Shown here piece after piece: positions 52,318 to 61,111 of a stretch of 64,000 nucleotides of DNA. Source of the stretch: Pacificispira sp965223125 (GTDB lineage Bacteria; Pseudomonadota; Alphaproteobacteria; UBA8366; Aestuariispiraceae); NCBI GenBank assembly GCA_965223125.1, contig OZ244984.1:1-64000 (forward strand), in the 5' to 3' direction. The notes under the pieces were generated by a model. It was not told the origin of the DNA. It worked only from the letters and a program-made list of their open reading frames with translations, and did not search any database. Both the position numbers and the translations under genes were made by a program. Every line of letters starts with the position of its first letter. Position 1 is the stretch's first letter.

Positions 52318-53769
52318 TCAGGCGGCAGGCGGCGGCAGTTCGGCCACCAGGCGCACCGATGCCGTCAGTTCTTCCAGCTGGAAATGCGGCTTCAGGAAGA
52401 CCGTCGCATTATAGCAGCCGGGCTTGCCGGGGATTTCCCTGACGTCGATGCGAGCTTCCCGCAGCGGGAAACGGGCTTTGGTGTTCTGGGGCGCGTCATC
52501 CGTCAGCAGCACGTAATTCGCGATCCAGGTATTGAGGTATTCCTCGACATTCGCAGCGGTCAGGAAACTGCCCACCTTGTCGCGCATGATCGCCTTCATG
52601 TAATGGGCGAAGCGGGAAGCGGCGAGGATATAGGGCAGCCGCGCCGAAAGGGCCGCATTCGCATTGGCTGAGTCGAGATTGTACTTCTTCGGCTTCTGGG
52701 CCGTCTGCGCACCGAAGAAGGCCGCGTAATCGGTCCCCTTGCAATGGCAGAGCGAAATGAACCCGAGATCGGACAATTCCTTTTCCCGCCGGTCGGTGAT
52801 GGCGATCTCCGTCGGGCATTTCAGCGCGATATCACCCTCATCGGTCTTGAAAGTATGGGTCGGCAGGCCTTTCACGACGCCACCGCCCTCGACACCGCGA
52901 ATGGCGGCGGTCCACCCATACAGCGAGAAGGCGTTCGTGATGCGCTGCGCCATCGCCCAGGCCGCACTGCCCCAGAGGTATTTCGAATGATCGCGACCAT
53001 CGACATCCTCGACGAAATCAATCCCCTCCACCGGCACGGTATTCGGGCCATAGGGAAGGCGCATCAGCGTATGCGGCAGGGTCAGCACCATATAGCGGCT
53101 GTCCTCGCTGTCGCGGAAACTGCGCCATTTGATCATCTCGGCGCTTTCGAAAATCTTCGCCAGATCGCGCGGCGTCCCCAGTTCGGTGAAGCTGTCCATA
53201 TCGAACATACGCGGTGATGCGGAGGCGATCATCGGGGCGTGTGCAGCCGCAGCCACCTCCGCCAGCTTCGCCATCAGCGCAAATTGCTGTGGATGGCGAC
53301 CGAATTCGTAATCCACCATCAGGCAGCTATAGGGATGCCCGCCGAAAGTGCCGTATTCCTCTTCGTAAATCATCTTGAACAGAGCGGACTGATCAAACTC
53401 GACCGCCTTTTCCAGATCGGCCAACACATCCTTGGAAGAAGCATTCAGAACCCGGAGCTTCAACTGCGTCCCGGTTTCGGTGTTCATCACCAGATAGTGC
53501 AGGCCGCGCCAGCTTGCCTCCAGCTTCTGGAAGTCGGAATTGTGCATGACCTCGTTCAACTGCTCGGAGATCAGCGCATCGATTTCGGCGATCTTCTGGT
53601 TGATCGAGGCGACGGTGTCACTGGACACGTCCGTGCCGGATTCCACGACCGAGTCGATGAATTCGCCGATCAGATCCTGGGCATAGGCCTTCTGGCCCTC
53701 ATCCCGCGCCAGTTTGCCCTCGACCATGATCTGTTCGAGTGCGTTGAGTTCCTGGGTTTCGTCCGCCAT
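52318..53769 (-). CDS. tssC: T6SS large sheath protein TssC
   Basis: 483 residues. Contractile sheath subunit. Conserved blocks: IDALISEQLNEVMHNSDFQKLEASWRGLHYLV, LFKMIYEEEYGTFGGHPYSCLMVDYEFGR, RYMVLTLPHTLMRLPYGP, YLWGSAAWAMAQRITNAF and RFAHYMKAIMRDKVGSF. It ends FLKPHFQLEELTASVRLVAELP, as usual. Downstream of tssB by 96 bases. Confidence 0.97.
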   Translation of the reverse strand: MADETQELNALEQIMVEGKLARDEGQKAYAQDLIGEFIDSVVESGTDVSSDTVASINQKIAEIDALISEQLNEVMHNSDFQKLEASWRGLHYLVMNTETGTQLKLRVLNASSKDVLADLEKAVEFDQSALFKMIYEEEYGTFGGHPYSCLMVDYEFGRHPQQFALMAKLAEVAAAAHAPMIASASPRMFDMDSFTELGTPRDLAKIFESAEMIKWRSFRDSEDSRYMVLTLPHTLMRLPYGPNTVPVEGIDFVEDVDGRDHSKYLWGSAAWAMAQRITNAFSLYGWTAAIRGVEGGGVVKGLPTHTFKTDEGDIALKCPTEIAITDRREKELSDLGFISLCHCKGTDYAAFFGAQTAQKPKKYNLDSANANAALSARLPYILAASRFAHYMKAIMRDKVGSFLTAANVEEYLNTWIANYVLLTDDAPQNTKARFPLREARIDVREIPGKPGCYNATVFLKPHFQLEELTASVRLVAELPPPAA

Positions 53770-53865
53770 CCTGCTTCCCCTTTATTGGGCCCTTTTCAGG
53801 TTTCCCCAACGATCCCGGATCTGGCCGGGTCCGAGATTACCAATCGGCCAGAGCCGATATCCGTC

Positions 53866-54384
53866 CTATTCGCCCTTGGAATCCGCCAGCAGTTTCTTCA
53901 CTTCCGCCTGCTTGTCGGCATCCGCAACCATGTCGCGCAGCAGCGCCTCCAGGTCATCGTTGCCATCCAGCTTGGTCAGCAGGTCACTCAACCGCTGACG
54001 CGCATCGAACAGCTTGCGCAAAGGCTCGATCTGCTTGACGACCTGAACCGGCTCGAAATCTTCCAGAGAGCGGAAGTTGAGTTCAACATTCATCTTGCCG
54101 CCGTCTTCGCTGTCTTCCCCGGCCATCTTGTTATCGACCTGAAAGGCAAGACGCGGCTTGATGCTGGCCAGGATGTCGTTGAAATTATCGCGATCGATCT
54201 CGACGAATTTCCGATCCTTCATCTTTGGCAGCGGATCAACCGGCTTTCCGGATAGATCGGCCAGGATCCCCATGACAAAGGGCAGTTCCTTCATCTGGAT
54301 CGCATTGCCGATCTCCACATCATAGGTGATCTGGACACGCGGCGGGCGAACCCGGCTGATCTTATGCTGGATACTATCGGACAT
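53866..54384 (-). CDS. tssB: T6SS small sheath protein TssB
   Basis: 172 residues. Pairs with TssC. RPPRVQITYDVEIGNAIQMKELPFVMGILADLSG is the standard N-terminal region, then FVEIDRDNFNDILASIKPRL and MNVELNFRSLEDFEPVQVVKQI. It is the first gene of the minus-strand T6SS transcript, which continues without a direction change for about 27.6 kb. Confidence 0.97.
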   Translation of the reverse strand: MSDSIQHKISRVRPPRVQITYDVEIGNAIQMKELPFVMGILADLSGKPVDPLPKMKDRKFVEIDRDNFNDILASIKPRLAFQVDNKMAGEDSEDGGKMNVELNFRSLEDFEPVQVVKQIEPLRKLFDARQRLSDLLTKLDGNDDLEALLRDMVADADKQAEVKKLLADSKGE

Positions 54385-54793
54385 CGATGCCCCCCTTCAT
54401 ATGGCCGCCCGCCTCCCTGATCGAGGGAGCATCAGACGCAACCATGTAACGACCCCAACCCCGGAGGGCTGCCAATTCTTCAGACGGTGGCCGCGCGCCA
54501 GCCCTTTCAAGGCTGATTCGCACCAAGCAACAGTGATTCGCAAGACAAGGTAAATGAAAGTCGGTTACTATTGCAAGAGTTTCCATGCATGCCGGTTTTT
54601 ACAAATTGCGTTACTTATTTTGCCTTGTGAGCACCTTAGAGGATTACCGAAATACCAAAATGCTATTTATTTCTGCTTATTTTGAATCGCAACATATTGA
54701 TAACATAATATAATTTCAAATCCTGACAGACAGGTCAATTTATGGTTAAACTACGGTCCTGACTGAAAAACTGGGAAAAGGCATAATCCGCCC
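54385..54793. promoter_or_regulatory. Divergent control region between tssB and the small-protein genes
   Basis: 409 bases, distinctly AT-rich from about 54590 to 54760 (for example ATTGATAACATAATATAATTTC near 54695). It must hold the main T6SS promoter and that of the small genes. A TGG-A3CTCT-TGCA-like string on the minus strand near 54580 has 8 instead of 10 bases between the GG and GC pairs, so it is not a sigma-54 promoter. No other motif could be fixed. Confidence 0.5.
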
Positions 54794-55075
54794 ATGAGCA
54801 ACGATCTGATTGAAATGATCGGAAATGACAGTCCGGCAGGCCATATCCGCCTCCGGCTCGACCTGGAACTGCCCCATGAACAGGCGATGCAGATACTGCA
54901 GATCGTGCAGGCATTCAAGGATCGCCGACAGAAGGAGATAAAGGCCCGGGAACGCCAGGAAAAGGCAGAACGCGAAAAGGCTGAAGCCGCCGCCCGCAAG
55001 GCCGCGAAGTCTGAAGCCGAGAAAGCGAAGAAAACCGAATCCGCGAAAACGGATGGAACGGGTTCCAGCCAATAG
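54794..55075 (+). CDS. Small T6SS-linked protein A, paralogue of the next gene
   Basis: 93 residues, family not recognised. Residues 1-42 hold a compact core (GHIRLRLDLELPHEQAMQIL and IVQAF follow a short acidic start). The rest, from about 43, is a strongly charged helix of Lys, Glu and Ala that looks like a coiled coil, ending in a short Ser/Gly tail. The core aligns without gaps to the product of the next gene: 11 of 39 positions are identical (M1, E7, G10, D12, E25, P27, E29, A31, I34, L35, Q39) and many others are conservative. Divergent from tssB, so co-regulation with T6SS is plausible. No signal peptide. Confidence 0.75.
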   Translation: MSNDLIEMIGNDSPAGHIRLRLDLELPHEQAMQILQIVQAFKDRRQKEIKARERQEKAEREKAEAAARKAAKSEAEKAKKTESAKTDGTGSSQ

Positions 55076-55123
55076 GCTCCACACCCAATCTCCCCTATCG
55101 ACATCTATCTGAAAGCGACACCG

Positions 55124-55291
55124 ATGGCTGACAAGATCCTGGAATTCAATGGCAGCGACACACTTCCCGCGCTGATGAAAGTCAATATCCAGATGGAAAT
55201 GCCCTATGAACTGGCAATCAAAATACTGGACCTGATCCAGAAGAACATGCCGGAATCCCCAACTGAACCGACGGAAACCAAGCCGGAATAG
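55124..55291 (+). CDS. Small T6SS-linked protein B (55 residues)
   Basis: ATG at 55124, TAG at 55289-55291; too short for usual gene calls. The product starts MADKILEFNGSD and contains LMKVNIQMEMPYELAIKIL, matching the core of the preceding 93-residue protein in register from residue 1 through 39 without gaps. This shared register supports both starts. It lacks the charged coiled-coil tail and ends with a short Pro/Glu/Thr tail. The ribosome site is weak (GAAAGCG). It ends 2 bases before a convergent nitrilase gene. Function unknown. Confidence 0.72.
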   Translation: MADKILEFNGSDTLPALMKVNIQMEMPYELAIKILDLIQKNMPESPTEPTETKPE

Positions 55292-55293
55292 TT

Positions 55294-56091
55294 CTATTGA
55301 CTGGATATCGCAGAAGCTGATCCGATAATATCCTCATAGAGATCCGGGCGACGGTCGTGGAGATGGGTATCGGAACCTCTGGCGATGGCGGTTTGTGGCA
55401 GGTCTGCATAAAGCGTTTGCACGCCTTGCGCCCGCACGACGTCTTCACCGGCTGGATCGCAGAGGCATGATAATCCGCAATAGTCGAACGCCCCTTCCCG
55501 CCCCAGATAGTTCACATAGGCGACATGGACGCCGTTTTCCTGCGCTCGCGCCGGAACCAGCCGTGTGCATACGCTCTCAAAGGGTCGCATGTTCGCCGTC
55601 GGTACCAGCACCAGATCAGCGCCTCTGAGGACCAGTGCCCGGACAAGTTCCGGAAACTCGACATCGTAGCAGATCGCTAGCCCCAGCTTCCAGCCGCCGA
55701 TCTCGACTATCTCCGACAATGTGCGACCTGGAGAGAATTGGCGGCGATCCACCGGCCCGAACAGGTGGGTCTTGTGATAGACCGTCCGTATCCCGCCCGT
55801 CGCGTCGATCAGGAACGCGGCATTGTAGACAACCTCCTCCACCATCTCCGGTGCACCGACCACCAATGCCAGGCCATGACGGGAGGCGATATCCGACAGG
55901 ACAGCAACATCCATTTGGCGGGCAGCCTCCCGCACGGCATCGGCACCGATATTGTAGCCGGTCATAAACATTTCCGGCGTGACCAGAATATCCACCCCCG
56001 CTGCCTTTGCCCGTGCCGCCTCGACTTCCAGCAAGGCCAGTGCCTCCGCGATGCCAGATTGCGGTTCAGTCTGCATCAGGGCGAGACGCAT
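55294..56091 (-). CDS. Carbon-nitrogen hydrolase (nitrilase superfamily)
   Basis: 265 residues. Acts on a C-N amide or nitrile. The Glu-Lys-Cys catalytic triad is visible: Glu in ILVTPEMFMTGYN, Lys in YHKTHLFGPVDRRQF and Cys in LAICYDVEFPE. Conserved PTANMRPFESVCTRLVPARAQENGVHVAYVN follows. Most like the omega-amidase/aliphatic amidase branches. Its start overlaps the sulfotransferase-like gene end by 16 bases, so coupled translation is likely. The 5' flank is the last of a three-gene overlap series. Confidence 0.88.
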   Translation of the reverse strand: MRLALMQTEPQSGIAEALALLEVEAARAKAAGVDILVTPEMFMTGYNIGADAVREAARQMDVAVLSDIASRHGLALVVGAPEMVEEVVYNAAFLIDATGGIRTVYHKTHLFGPVDRRQFSPGRTLSEIVEIGGWKLGLAICYDVEFPELVRALVLRGADLVLVPTANMRPFESVCTRLVPARAQENGVHVAYVNYLGREGAFDYCGLSCLCDPAGEDVVRAQGVQTLYADLPQTAIARGSDTHLHDRRPDLYEDIIGSASAISSQ

Positions 56092-56834
56092 CCCATTTCC
56101 TCCTTCAAAAGGCGGTGCTCAGCCATACGATCATAGGCAGGACGACAGGCCGATGCGACCGCCTGCAACCGAGGCGGAAGCACGATCTCTTTCTTATCAT
56201 AGGGACGGAATCCGGTCGAACGCTCAACCGCCTGATACCAGACTGCGGCCCAGATACCGTCACTCTCCCGTTGCCCGGCGGGCCAGGACAGCATCGCAGG
56301 GTCGAAGGGAATGCCAATTGCCTGGCAGAGTGCGGTCAGCGCCCGATGCGGATCGCGCAGCACGTCGGCGGCATCGAGGACTGGAGGGATACACCCGATC
56401 TGCTCCCGCACCTGCTCGAACAGTTCCCATTGCCGCTCGAAACCGAAATCTGCGGCAACCGCGTCCTCCCGCTTCGCCGCATAGGAGGCAACCATTTCCT
56501 CCGGCTCGCGGATCAGGAAGCAATGCACCATCCGGTCGGACCAGGACAGATCATCACCGGGCAGCATGTGCTGACTCATATGCTTCTGATACCAGACCGG
56601 CGCACCGCCCGGTGCCGCCCCCTGCAAGGCAGCGGCGACGGATTCGAATTCACATTCCATATCCGCCATGATTTCCACCGCCATCGGATGATTCAATCCG
56701 GTGCGGGTCAGGTAGCTGCCATAAAACGGCTCATCGCTGACGGCACAATCGGCCCTGTTCTCGAAACTGCGCATCATCGCGGTTGAGATGTTGCGTGGCC
56801 CGGACCACATCGCGATGCGGATTGGATCGCTCAT
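56076..56834 (-). CDS. Sulfotransferase-like P-loop protein
   Basis: 252 residues from ATG 56834, with AAGGAT eight bases upstream; an earlier ATG at 56861 overlaps the upstream gene. The N-terminus RIAMWSGPRNISTAMMRSFENR is the PAPS-type phosphate-binding loop. Typical later blocks are VHCFLIREPEEMVASYAAKR (3'-phosphate-type contacts) and VLRDPHRALTALCQAIGIPF. Known function of this branch is not clear; plant BCAT-like proteins are remembered to join a domain of this sort to a class IV aminotransferase. Here the two are separate but adjacent genes. Confidence 0.8.
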   Translation of the reverse strand: MSDPIRIAMWSGPRNISTAMMRSFENRADCAVSDEPFYGSYLTRTGLNHPMAVEIMADMECEFESVAAALQGAAPGGAPVWYQKHMSQHMLPGDDLSWSDRMVHCFLIREPEEMVASYAAKREDAVAADFGFERQWELFEQVREQIGCIPPVLDAADVLRDPHRALTALCQAIGIPFDPAMLSWPAGQRESDGIWAAVWYQAVERSTGFRPYDKKEIVLPPRLQAVASACRPAYDRMAEHRLLKEEMGCVSP

Positions 56835-56847
56835 ACCGGGATATCCT

Positions 56848-57789
56848 TCATACTGGGACATTCAAAGGCGGACAGTTGCGCTCCACCAGATCATGATAGC
56901 CCTGCCGCAGTCGCAGCGTAACCGGTCCCGGCACATCCGTGCCGATAATGCGCCCATCTACTTCCCGCACCGGAATCAGCCCAGCAAACGTACCGGTCAC
57001 GAAGGCCTCGTCGGCGGAATAGACTTTTGTCAGCGGAAAAGTCGTCTCCCGCGCGGGAAAACCAAGTTCGGCGGCAACCCGTAAAACATTGCCCCGCGTG
57101 ATCCCGCCGAGGCAATAGAGGCCGGAGGATGTCAGCACCTCACCGTCCCGGACAATGAAGAAATGCGTTGAATTACAGGTCGCCACGAAGCCCTGCGGAT
57201 CGAGCATCAGCGCCTCGTCCGCACCTGCCTTCTCGGCCTGTATGCAAGCGGCGATGCAGTTCAGCTTGCTGAGAGAATTCCAGGACGGATCCTGCACATC
57301 AGGCGCACCGCGATGGATATGGACGGTATGGAGACGAAGCCCGGTTCGCAGCACGGCCGGATCGGGCATCTTGTATTCTGGGATGATCACCACCGTCGCC
57401 GGACCAATATTGGCGCGCGGGCTCTGATAGGGTGTCGATTTCATGCCCCGCGACACGACCAGACGGATGTGTACACCGCTTCGCATACCATTGGCGCGGC
57501 ACGTTTCCAGGATCGCATCATGCATAGCATCCGCTGTCATGCCGATATCCAGGTCGATGGCCTTTGCGCCCTCATAGAGCCGCTTCAGATGCCTGTCGAT
57601 GAAGGCCAGACGGCCATTGTGCAGACGGATCCCTTCCCAGACACCGTCGCCCAGCAGGAATCCTGAATCGAAGACAGAAATCACCGCCTCTACACGGGGT
57701 ACGATCCGTCCGCGAACATATATCTGCACGGTCTCATTGCGCGGGTCGGCACCATGGGCATGGCTGCCTGTTTCCATCGATGCAGCCAT
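56848..57789 (-). CDS. Class IV (fold type IV) aminotransferase-like protein with altered PLP pocket
   Basis: 313 residues from ATG 57789, preceded by AAAGGGGGCG. BCAT/D-amino-acid aminotransferase family: SVFDSGFLLGDGVWEGIRLHNG, RLVVSRGMKS and the PLP Lys175 in NSLSKLNCIAACIQAEKAGADEALML. In the normal motif G-x-V-x-E-x-x-x-x-N-x-F, the Glu that holds the PLP ring nitrogen is replaced by Thr204 and the Asn by His (QGFVATCNSTHFFIV). The LGGITRGNVLRVA block is intact. The change may mean a different reaction. Its 3' end is next to the sulfotransferase-like start, forming a coupled set. Confidence 0.85.
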   Translation of the reverse strand: MAASMETGSHAHGADPRNETVQIYVRGRIVPRVEAVISVFDSGFLLGDGVWEGIRLHNGRLAFIDRHLKRLYEGAKAIDLDIGMTADAMHDAILETCRANGMRSGVHIRLVVSRGMKSTPYQSPRANIGPATVVIIPEYKMPDPAVLRTGLRLHTVHIHRGAPDVQDPSWNSLSKLNCIAACIQAEKAGADEALMLDPQGFVATCNSTHFFIVRDGEVLTSSGLYCLGGITRGNVLRVAAELGFPARETTFPLTKVYSADEAFVTGTFAGLIPVREVDGRIIGTDVPGPVTLRLRQGYHDLVERNCPPLNVPV

Positions 57790-57884
57790 GATGACGCCCC
57801 CTTTTCGCATCGCGTATTTCTGGCTAGTGTCGCCACAGCCTGATCATTCACTGCATCCTATTGCTCTGTGAGACTGTCCGCAAC

Positions 57885-59147
57885 ATGACCGATCCCAACT
57901 TTGCAACTCCCGGTGAAAGCCTGCTTGTCGTAGGGGCCGGAGCCATCGGTTGCGCCGCCGCCCTGTCCTTTGCCCGCCAGGGCTTCAGGGTGACAGTGAT
58001 TGATCGCGGGGGGCCGGGTTCCGGTGCCAGTCACGGCAATGCGGGCGGTATTGTGCCCTCCGCCTCGCCCCTCACCCAGCCGGGACTGCCGCTGAAAGTA
58101 CCGGGCATGCTGCTGGACAGGAACGGGCCGCTGACGATCCACCCCCTTGAACTGATCCGCGCCCTGCCCTGGTTCCTGCGGTTTCTGTCCGAATGCACAA
58201 CGCAGCGGGCAGAGGCGAATTCCATCGCGCTCTATGCGCTGTCCGGTGCCGCACCCGATGCCTGGAAGGCGCTGGTGCGGGGAACCACCGGCAGTTCTCT
58301 GCTGCGCGATGTCGGCTGGCTGAAAGTCTATTCCAGTGAGGCCGCCTTTCAGCACCATGCCTCGGAGCGAGGTTTTCTGGAGCGGCGAAATGCCCCTTTC
58401 GACATCCTGACCCAGGATGAACTGCGCCAGTTGGAACCCAATCTCGCGCCGATCTTCCTGCGCGGGATGCTGCAACCGGACGGGTTGTTCGTGCTCAACC
58501 CCCGCCGACTTGTCGAGACCGTTGCGGCGGAAGCCCAGGCGCTCGGCGCCGTCTTCCTGAAGGAAACCGTGACGGATATCCATATCGATCCTGACAGTTT
58601 TCCGGTCGTGAAAACCGATCTGGCGGACCATCGCGCGGATCGGGTCATGATCTGTGCCGGAGCTTTTTCCCGAAAATTTGCAAAACAACTGGGCGCAGCA
58701 CCGCTTCTGGAACCGGAGCGGGGCTATCACGCCATGTTCGACAGGCCGGAGCGCAGTCTGTCCCGTCCCGCCTTCTGGGTTGACAACAGCATGGTGCTCT
58801 GTCCGATGGAACAGGGGATGCGGCTGACAACCCAATCCGAATTCGGTGGTCTGGATCGCGGCCCGAGCTTTACCCGTCTCAACCGCCTGATCCCTAAAGC
58901 AGGCGAAATGCTGCCCGGCCTGGATATATCCGTGCGCGAACGCTGGATGGGGCACCGCCCCTCGACGCCGGATTCCCTACCTGTCATCGGCCCGGCACCG
59001 TTGACTCCCCGTGCCTTCTTCAATTTTGGTCACAATCATCTGGGCCTGACACTGGCCGCGATTTCCGCTCAGGTGGCGTTCAAAATCTGGTCAGGAGCCG
59101 ATATAGCGCCCGAAGTGCCGATCACAGCCTATCGCGCTCAGAGATAG
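57885..59147 (+). CDS. D-amino acid dehydrogenase-like FAD oxidoreductase
   Basis: 420 residues from ATG 57885 (an in-frame TTG at 57861 adds eight). SLLVVGAGAIGCAAALSFARQGFRVTVIDRGGPGSGASHGNAGGIVPSASP is the DadA-type FAD site with the SHGNAG loop. The C-terminus WMGHRPSTPDSLPVIGPAP and FFNFGHNHLGLTLAAISAQ is also typical. Oxidises D-amino acids (or related amines) at the inner membrane face. Divergent from the class IV aminotransferase with a 95-base gap, so shared regulation is plausible. It is a distant paralogue of the oxidoreductase at 46411, but not a close copy. Confidence 0.9.
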   Translation: MTDPNFATPGESLLVVGAGAIGCAAALSFARQGFRVTVIDRGGPGSGASHGNAGGIVPSASPLTQPGLPLKVPGMLLDRNGPLTIHPLELIRALPWFLRFLSECTTQRAEANSIALYALSGAAPDAWKALVRGTTGSSLLRDVGWLKVYSSEAAFQHHASERGFLERRNAPFDILTQDELRQLEPNLAPIFLRGMLQPDGLFVLNPRRLVETVAAEAQALGAVFLKETVTDIHIDPDSFPVVKTDLADHRADRVMICAGAFSRKFAKQLGAAPLLEPERGYHAMFDRPERSLSRPAFWVDNSMVLCPMEQGMRLTTQSEFGGLDRGPSFTRLNRLIPKAGEMLPGLDISVRERWMGHRPSTPDSLPVIGPAPLTPRAFFNFGHNHLGLTLAAISAQVAFKIWSGADIAPEVPITAYRAQR

Positions 59148-59305
59148 ACCCTGCGAAGATTGAAAACTCGACATCCTATTGAAATGGAATATGTTTTCCG
59201 ATGTGTCACTACCGTGAAGAATTGAGGACACCGGCATTTAGTAACTTTCTGTTTAGGAATTTCGGATAGTGTATCGCTTTCCGGTCCGCACGATGGTGAT
59301 ACTTG

Positions 59306-61111
59306 ATGCCAATTCCTGACACGAAACTTCGCAGTGATGCATTCCTCGAAGCCATCGGCCGGGCCGCGACCTTCGCCTTCCAACCCATCGTCAACATCCA
59401 TACCGGCCAGTGCATGGGCTTTGAGGCCCTGCTGCGCAATGTCGACAAGCTGGGTTTCAGCGGCATCCCGGATTTCTTCGACTATGCGTGGAGTGCGGGG
59501 ATCCTGCATCGGGTCGATATGGTCCTGCGTCAGATCGCAATTTCCCAATTCGCGCGCAGCGAGGCTTGCAAGGGCGCGAAACTCTTCTTCAACATCGATG
59601 GGCGGATTTTCGAAAGTCAGGACTATCATCCGCACCAGACGGTGAAGATTTTACAGCATTTCAGGATGCCGCCGGAAAATCTGGTGTTGGAACTGTCAGA
59701 GAAATACAACAACGCCTCGGCCAAGCACCTGACCGAAACCTTGCAGATCTGCCGGGAACACAATTACCAGCTGGCCATTGACGATTTCGGGCGCGGATTT
59801 TCCGAAATGCAGATGCTCTATGAGCATCAGCCCGACTTCATCAAGATCGACCGGTTTTTCATCAATGGCCTGGCGGATGATTCCAAGAAACGGCTTTTCG
59901 TCTCCTCCATCGTTAGCCTGGCCCATGTCCTGGGCGTCACCGTGATTGCCGAGGGCGTCGAGACCGAACGTGAATTCCTAGCCTGCAAGGGCATCGGCTG
60001 TGATCTGGTACAGGGATTCTTCGTTGCCCGTCCGACGGTGGAACATTCCAGCCTGCAAGCGGTTTACGGGATCGTTGCCGAAACCAATGCCCGTGACCGC
60101 AGACGCCGCGATACAGACGAGTTCCTGATCCGAGATTTCATCGAACCCCTGCAATCACTTTCAATCGACCATGATATGGGCGCGGTTTTCGAAGCCTTTC
60201 GGGTATACAAGCGCCAAAGCCTTTTCCCGGTCCTGGGGACGAATGACACGCCCATCGGTCTGGTGCGCGAAGGCGACCTGAAAGATTTCATCTATCTGCA
60301 ATACGGGCGCGATCTGTTGCAGAACCGGGCCTTGGGGCGCAGCCTGAAGGACTTCATCACGCGCTGTCCGATCATCGACATCAATACCGAGGCGGAAAAG
60401 ATCCTGGAGACCTATGCCATCGGCCATTATACGGATGGCGTATTGATCACAGAGGACTTCCGCTATGTCGGGTTCCTGTCCGCCGATGCATTGCTGCGTA
60501 TCCTGAACGAGAAAAACCTGAACATCGCCCGTGACCAGAACCCACTGACCAAACTTCCGGGCAACAATTCCGTCATCGACTTTCTGACGGCAGGCCTGGA
60601 GGATGGCGAGACCGAGTGGTCCTTCGTCTATTTTGATTTCAATGACTTCAAGCCCTTCAATGATACATACGGATTCCGCCAGGGCGACCGGGCCATCACG
60701 CTGTTTGCCGATCTTATGCGTGAGGAATGCCAGGGGCATCAAGCCTTTCTGGGCCATATCGGCGGCGACGATTTCTTTGCCGGGTTCAGGAATGCGAGAC
60801 CGAAGGACATCCTTCCGACTATCAACCGACTGCTTGCGAGATTCAGTGGGGATGTAGAAAGCTTCTACACGCAGGAGCACCGTCAGGCGCGGGGTATCGA
60901 AGCCAAGGACCGTCAGGGCAATCGGCGACACTTCAATCTGCTGTCCTGCAGCGCCACCATTCTGTCCCTGTCCCCAGGCACGCGTCGTATCGAAACCGAT
61001 ATCCTGATGGAAGCAATTTCAGCAGGAAAGAAATCCGCCAAGCTGTCCCCCGACCTGATCCATGTCCAAACCCTGGACCGGGCTGAAAATGTCGTGAAGC
61101 TACGGGTTTGA
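59306..61111 (+). CDS. c-di-GMP protein with EAL, CBS pair and GGDEF domains
   Basis: 601 residues. Order is EAL (about 15-260), two CBS modules (about 270-420), GGDEF (about 425-590), the reverse of the common GGDEF-EAL layout. The EAL set looks complete: FEALLR, KLFFNIDGRIF, LELSEK, IDDFGRGF, IKIDRFF and IAEGVETE. The GGDEF site reads IGGDDF, with Asp in place of the catalytic Glu, and no I-site RxxD is obvious. So a phosphodiesterase is likely, with the cyclase domain possibly regulatory. No membrane segment is seen. The start is ATG 59306 (a TTG overlaps at 59303); the ribosome site is weak. Overlaps the convergent GNAT by 12 bases. Confidence 0.9.
   Translation: MPIPDTKLRSDAFLEAIGRAATFAFQPIVNIHTGQCMGFEALLRNVDKLGFSGIPDFFDYAWSAGILHRVDMVLRQIAISQFARSEACKGAKLFFNIDGRIFESQDYHPHQTVKILQHFRMPPENLVLELSEKYNNASAKHLTETLQICREHNYQLAIDDFGRGFSEMQMLYEHQPDFIKIDRFFINGLADDSKKRLFVSSIVSLAHVLGVTVIAEGVETEREFLACKGIGCDLVQGFFVARPTVEHSSLQAVYGIVAETNARDRRRRDTDEFLIRDFIEPLQSLSIDHDMGAVFEAFRVYKRQSLFPVLGTNDTPIGLVREGDLKDFIYLQYGRDLLQNRALGRSLKDFITRCPIIDINTEAEKILETYAIGHYTDGVLITEDFRYVGFLSADALLRILNEKNLNIARDQNPLTKLPGNNSVIDFLTAGLEDGETEWSFVYFDFNDFKPFNDTYGFRQGDRAITLFADLMREECQGHQAFLGHIGGDDFFAGFRNARPKDILPTINRLLARFSGDVESFYTQEHRQARGIEAKDRQGNRRHFNLLSCSATILSLSPGTRRIETDILMEAISAGKKSAKLSPDLIHVQTLDRAENVVKLRV

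Noticed and set aside
54560..54610. Sigma-54 type promoter for tssB on the minus strand
   Set aside because: The distance between the GG and GC elements is 8, not 10, and TGGCAC is not matched.
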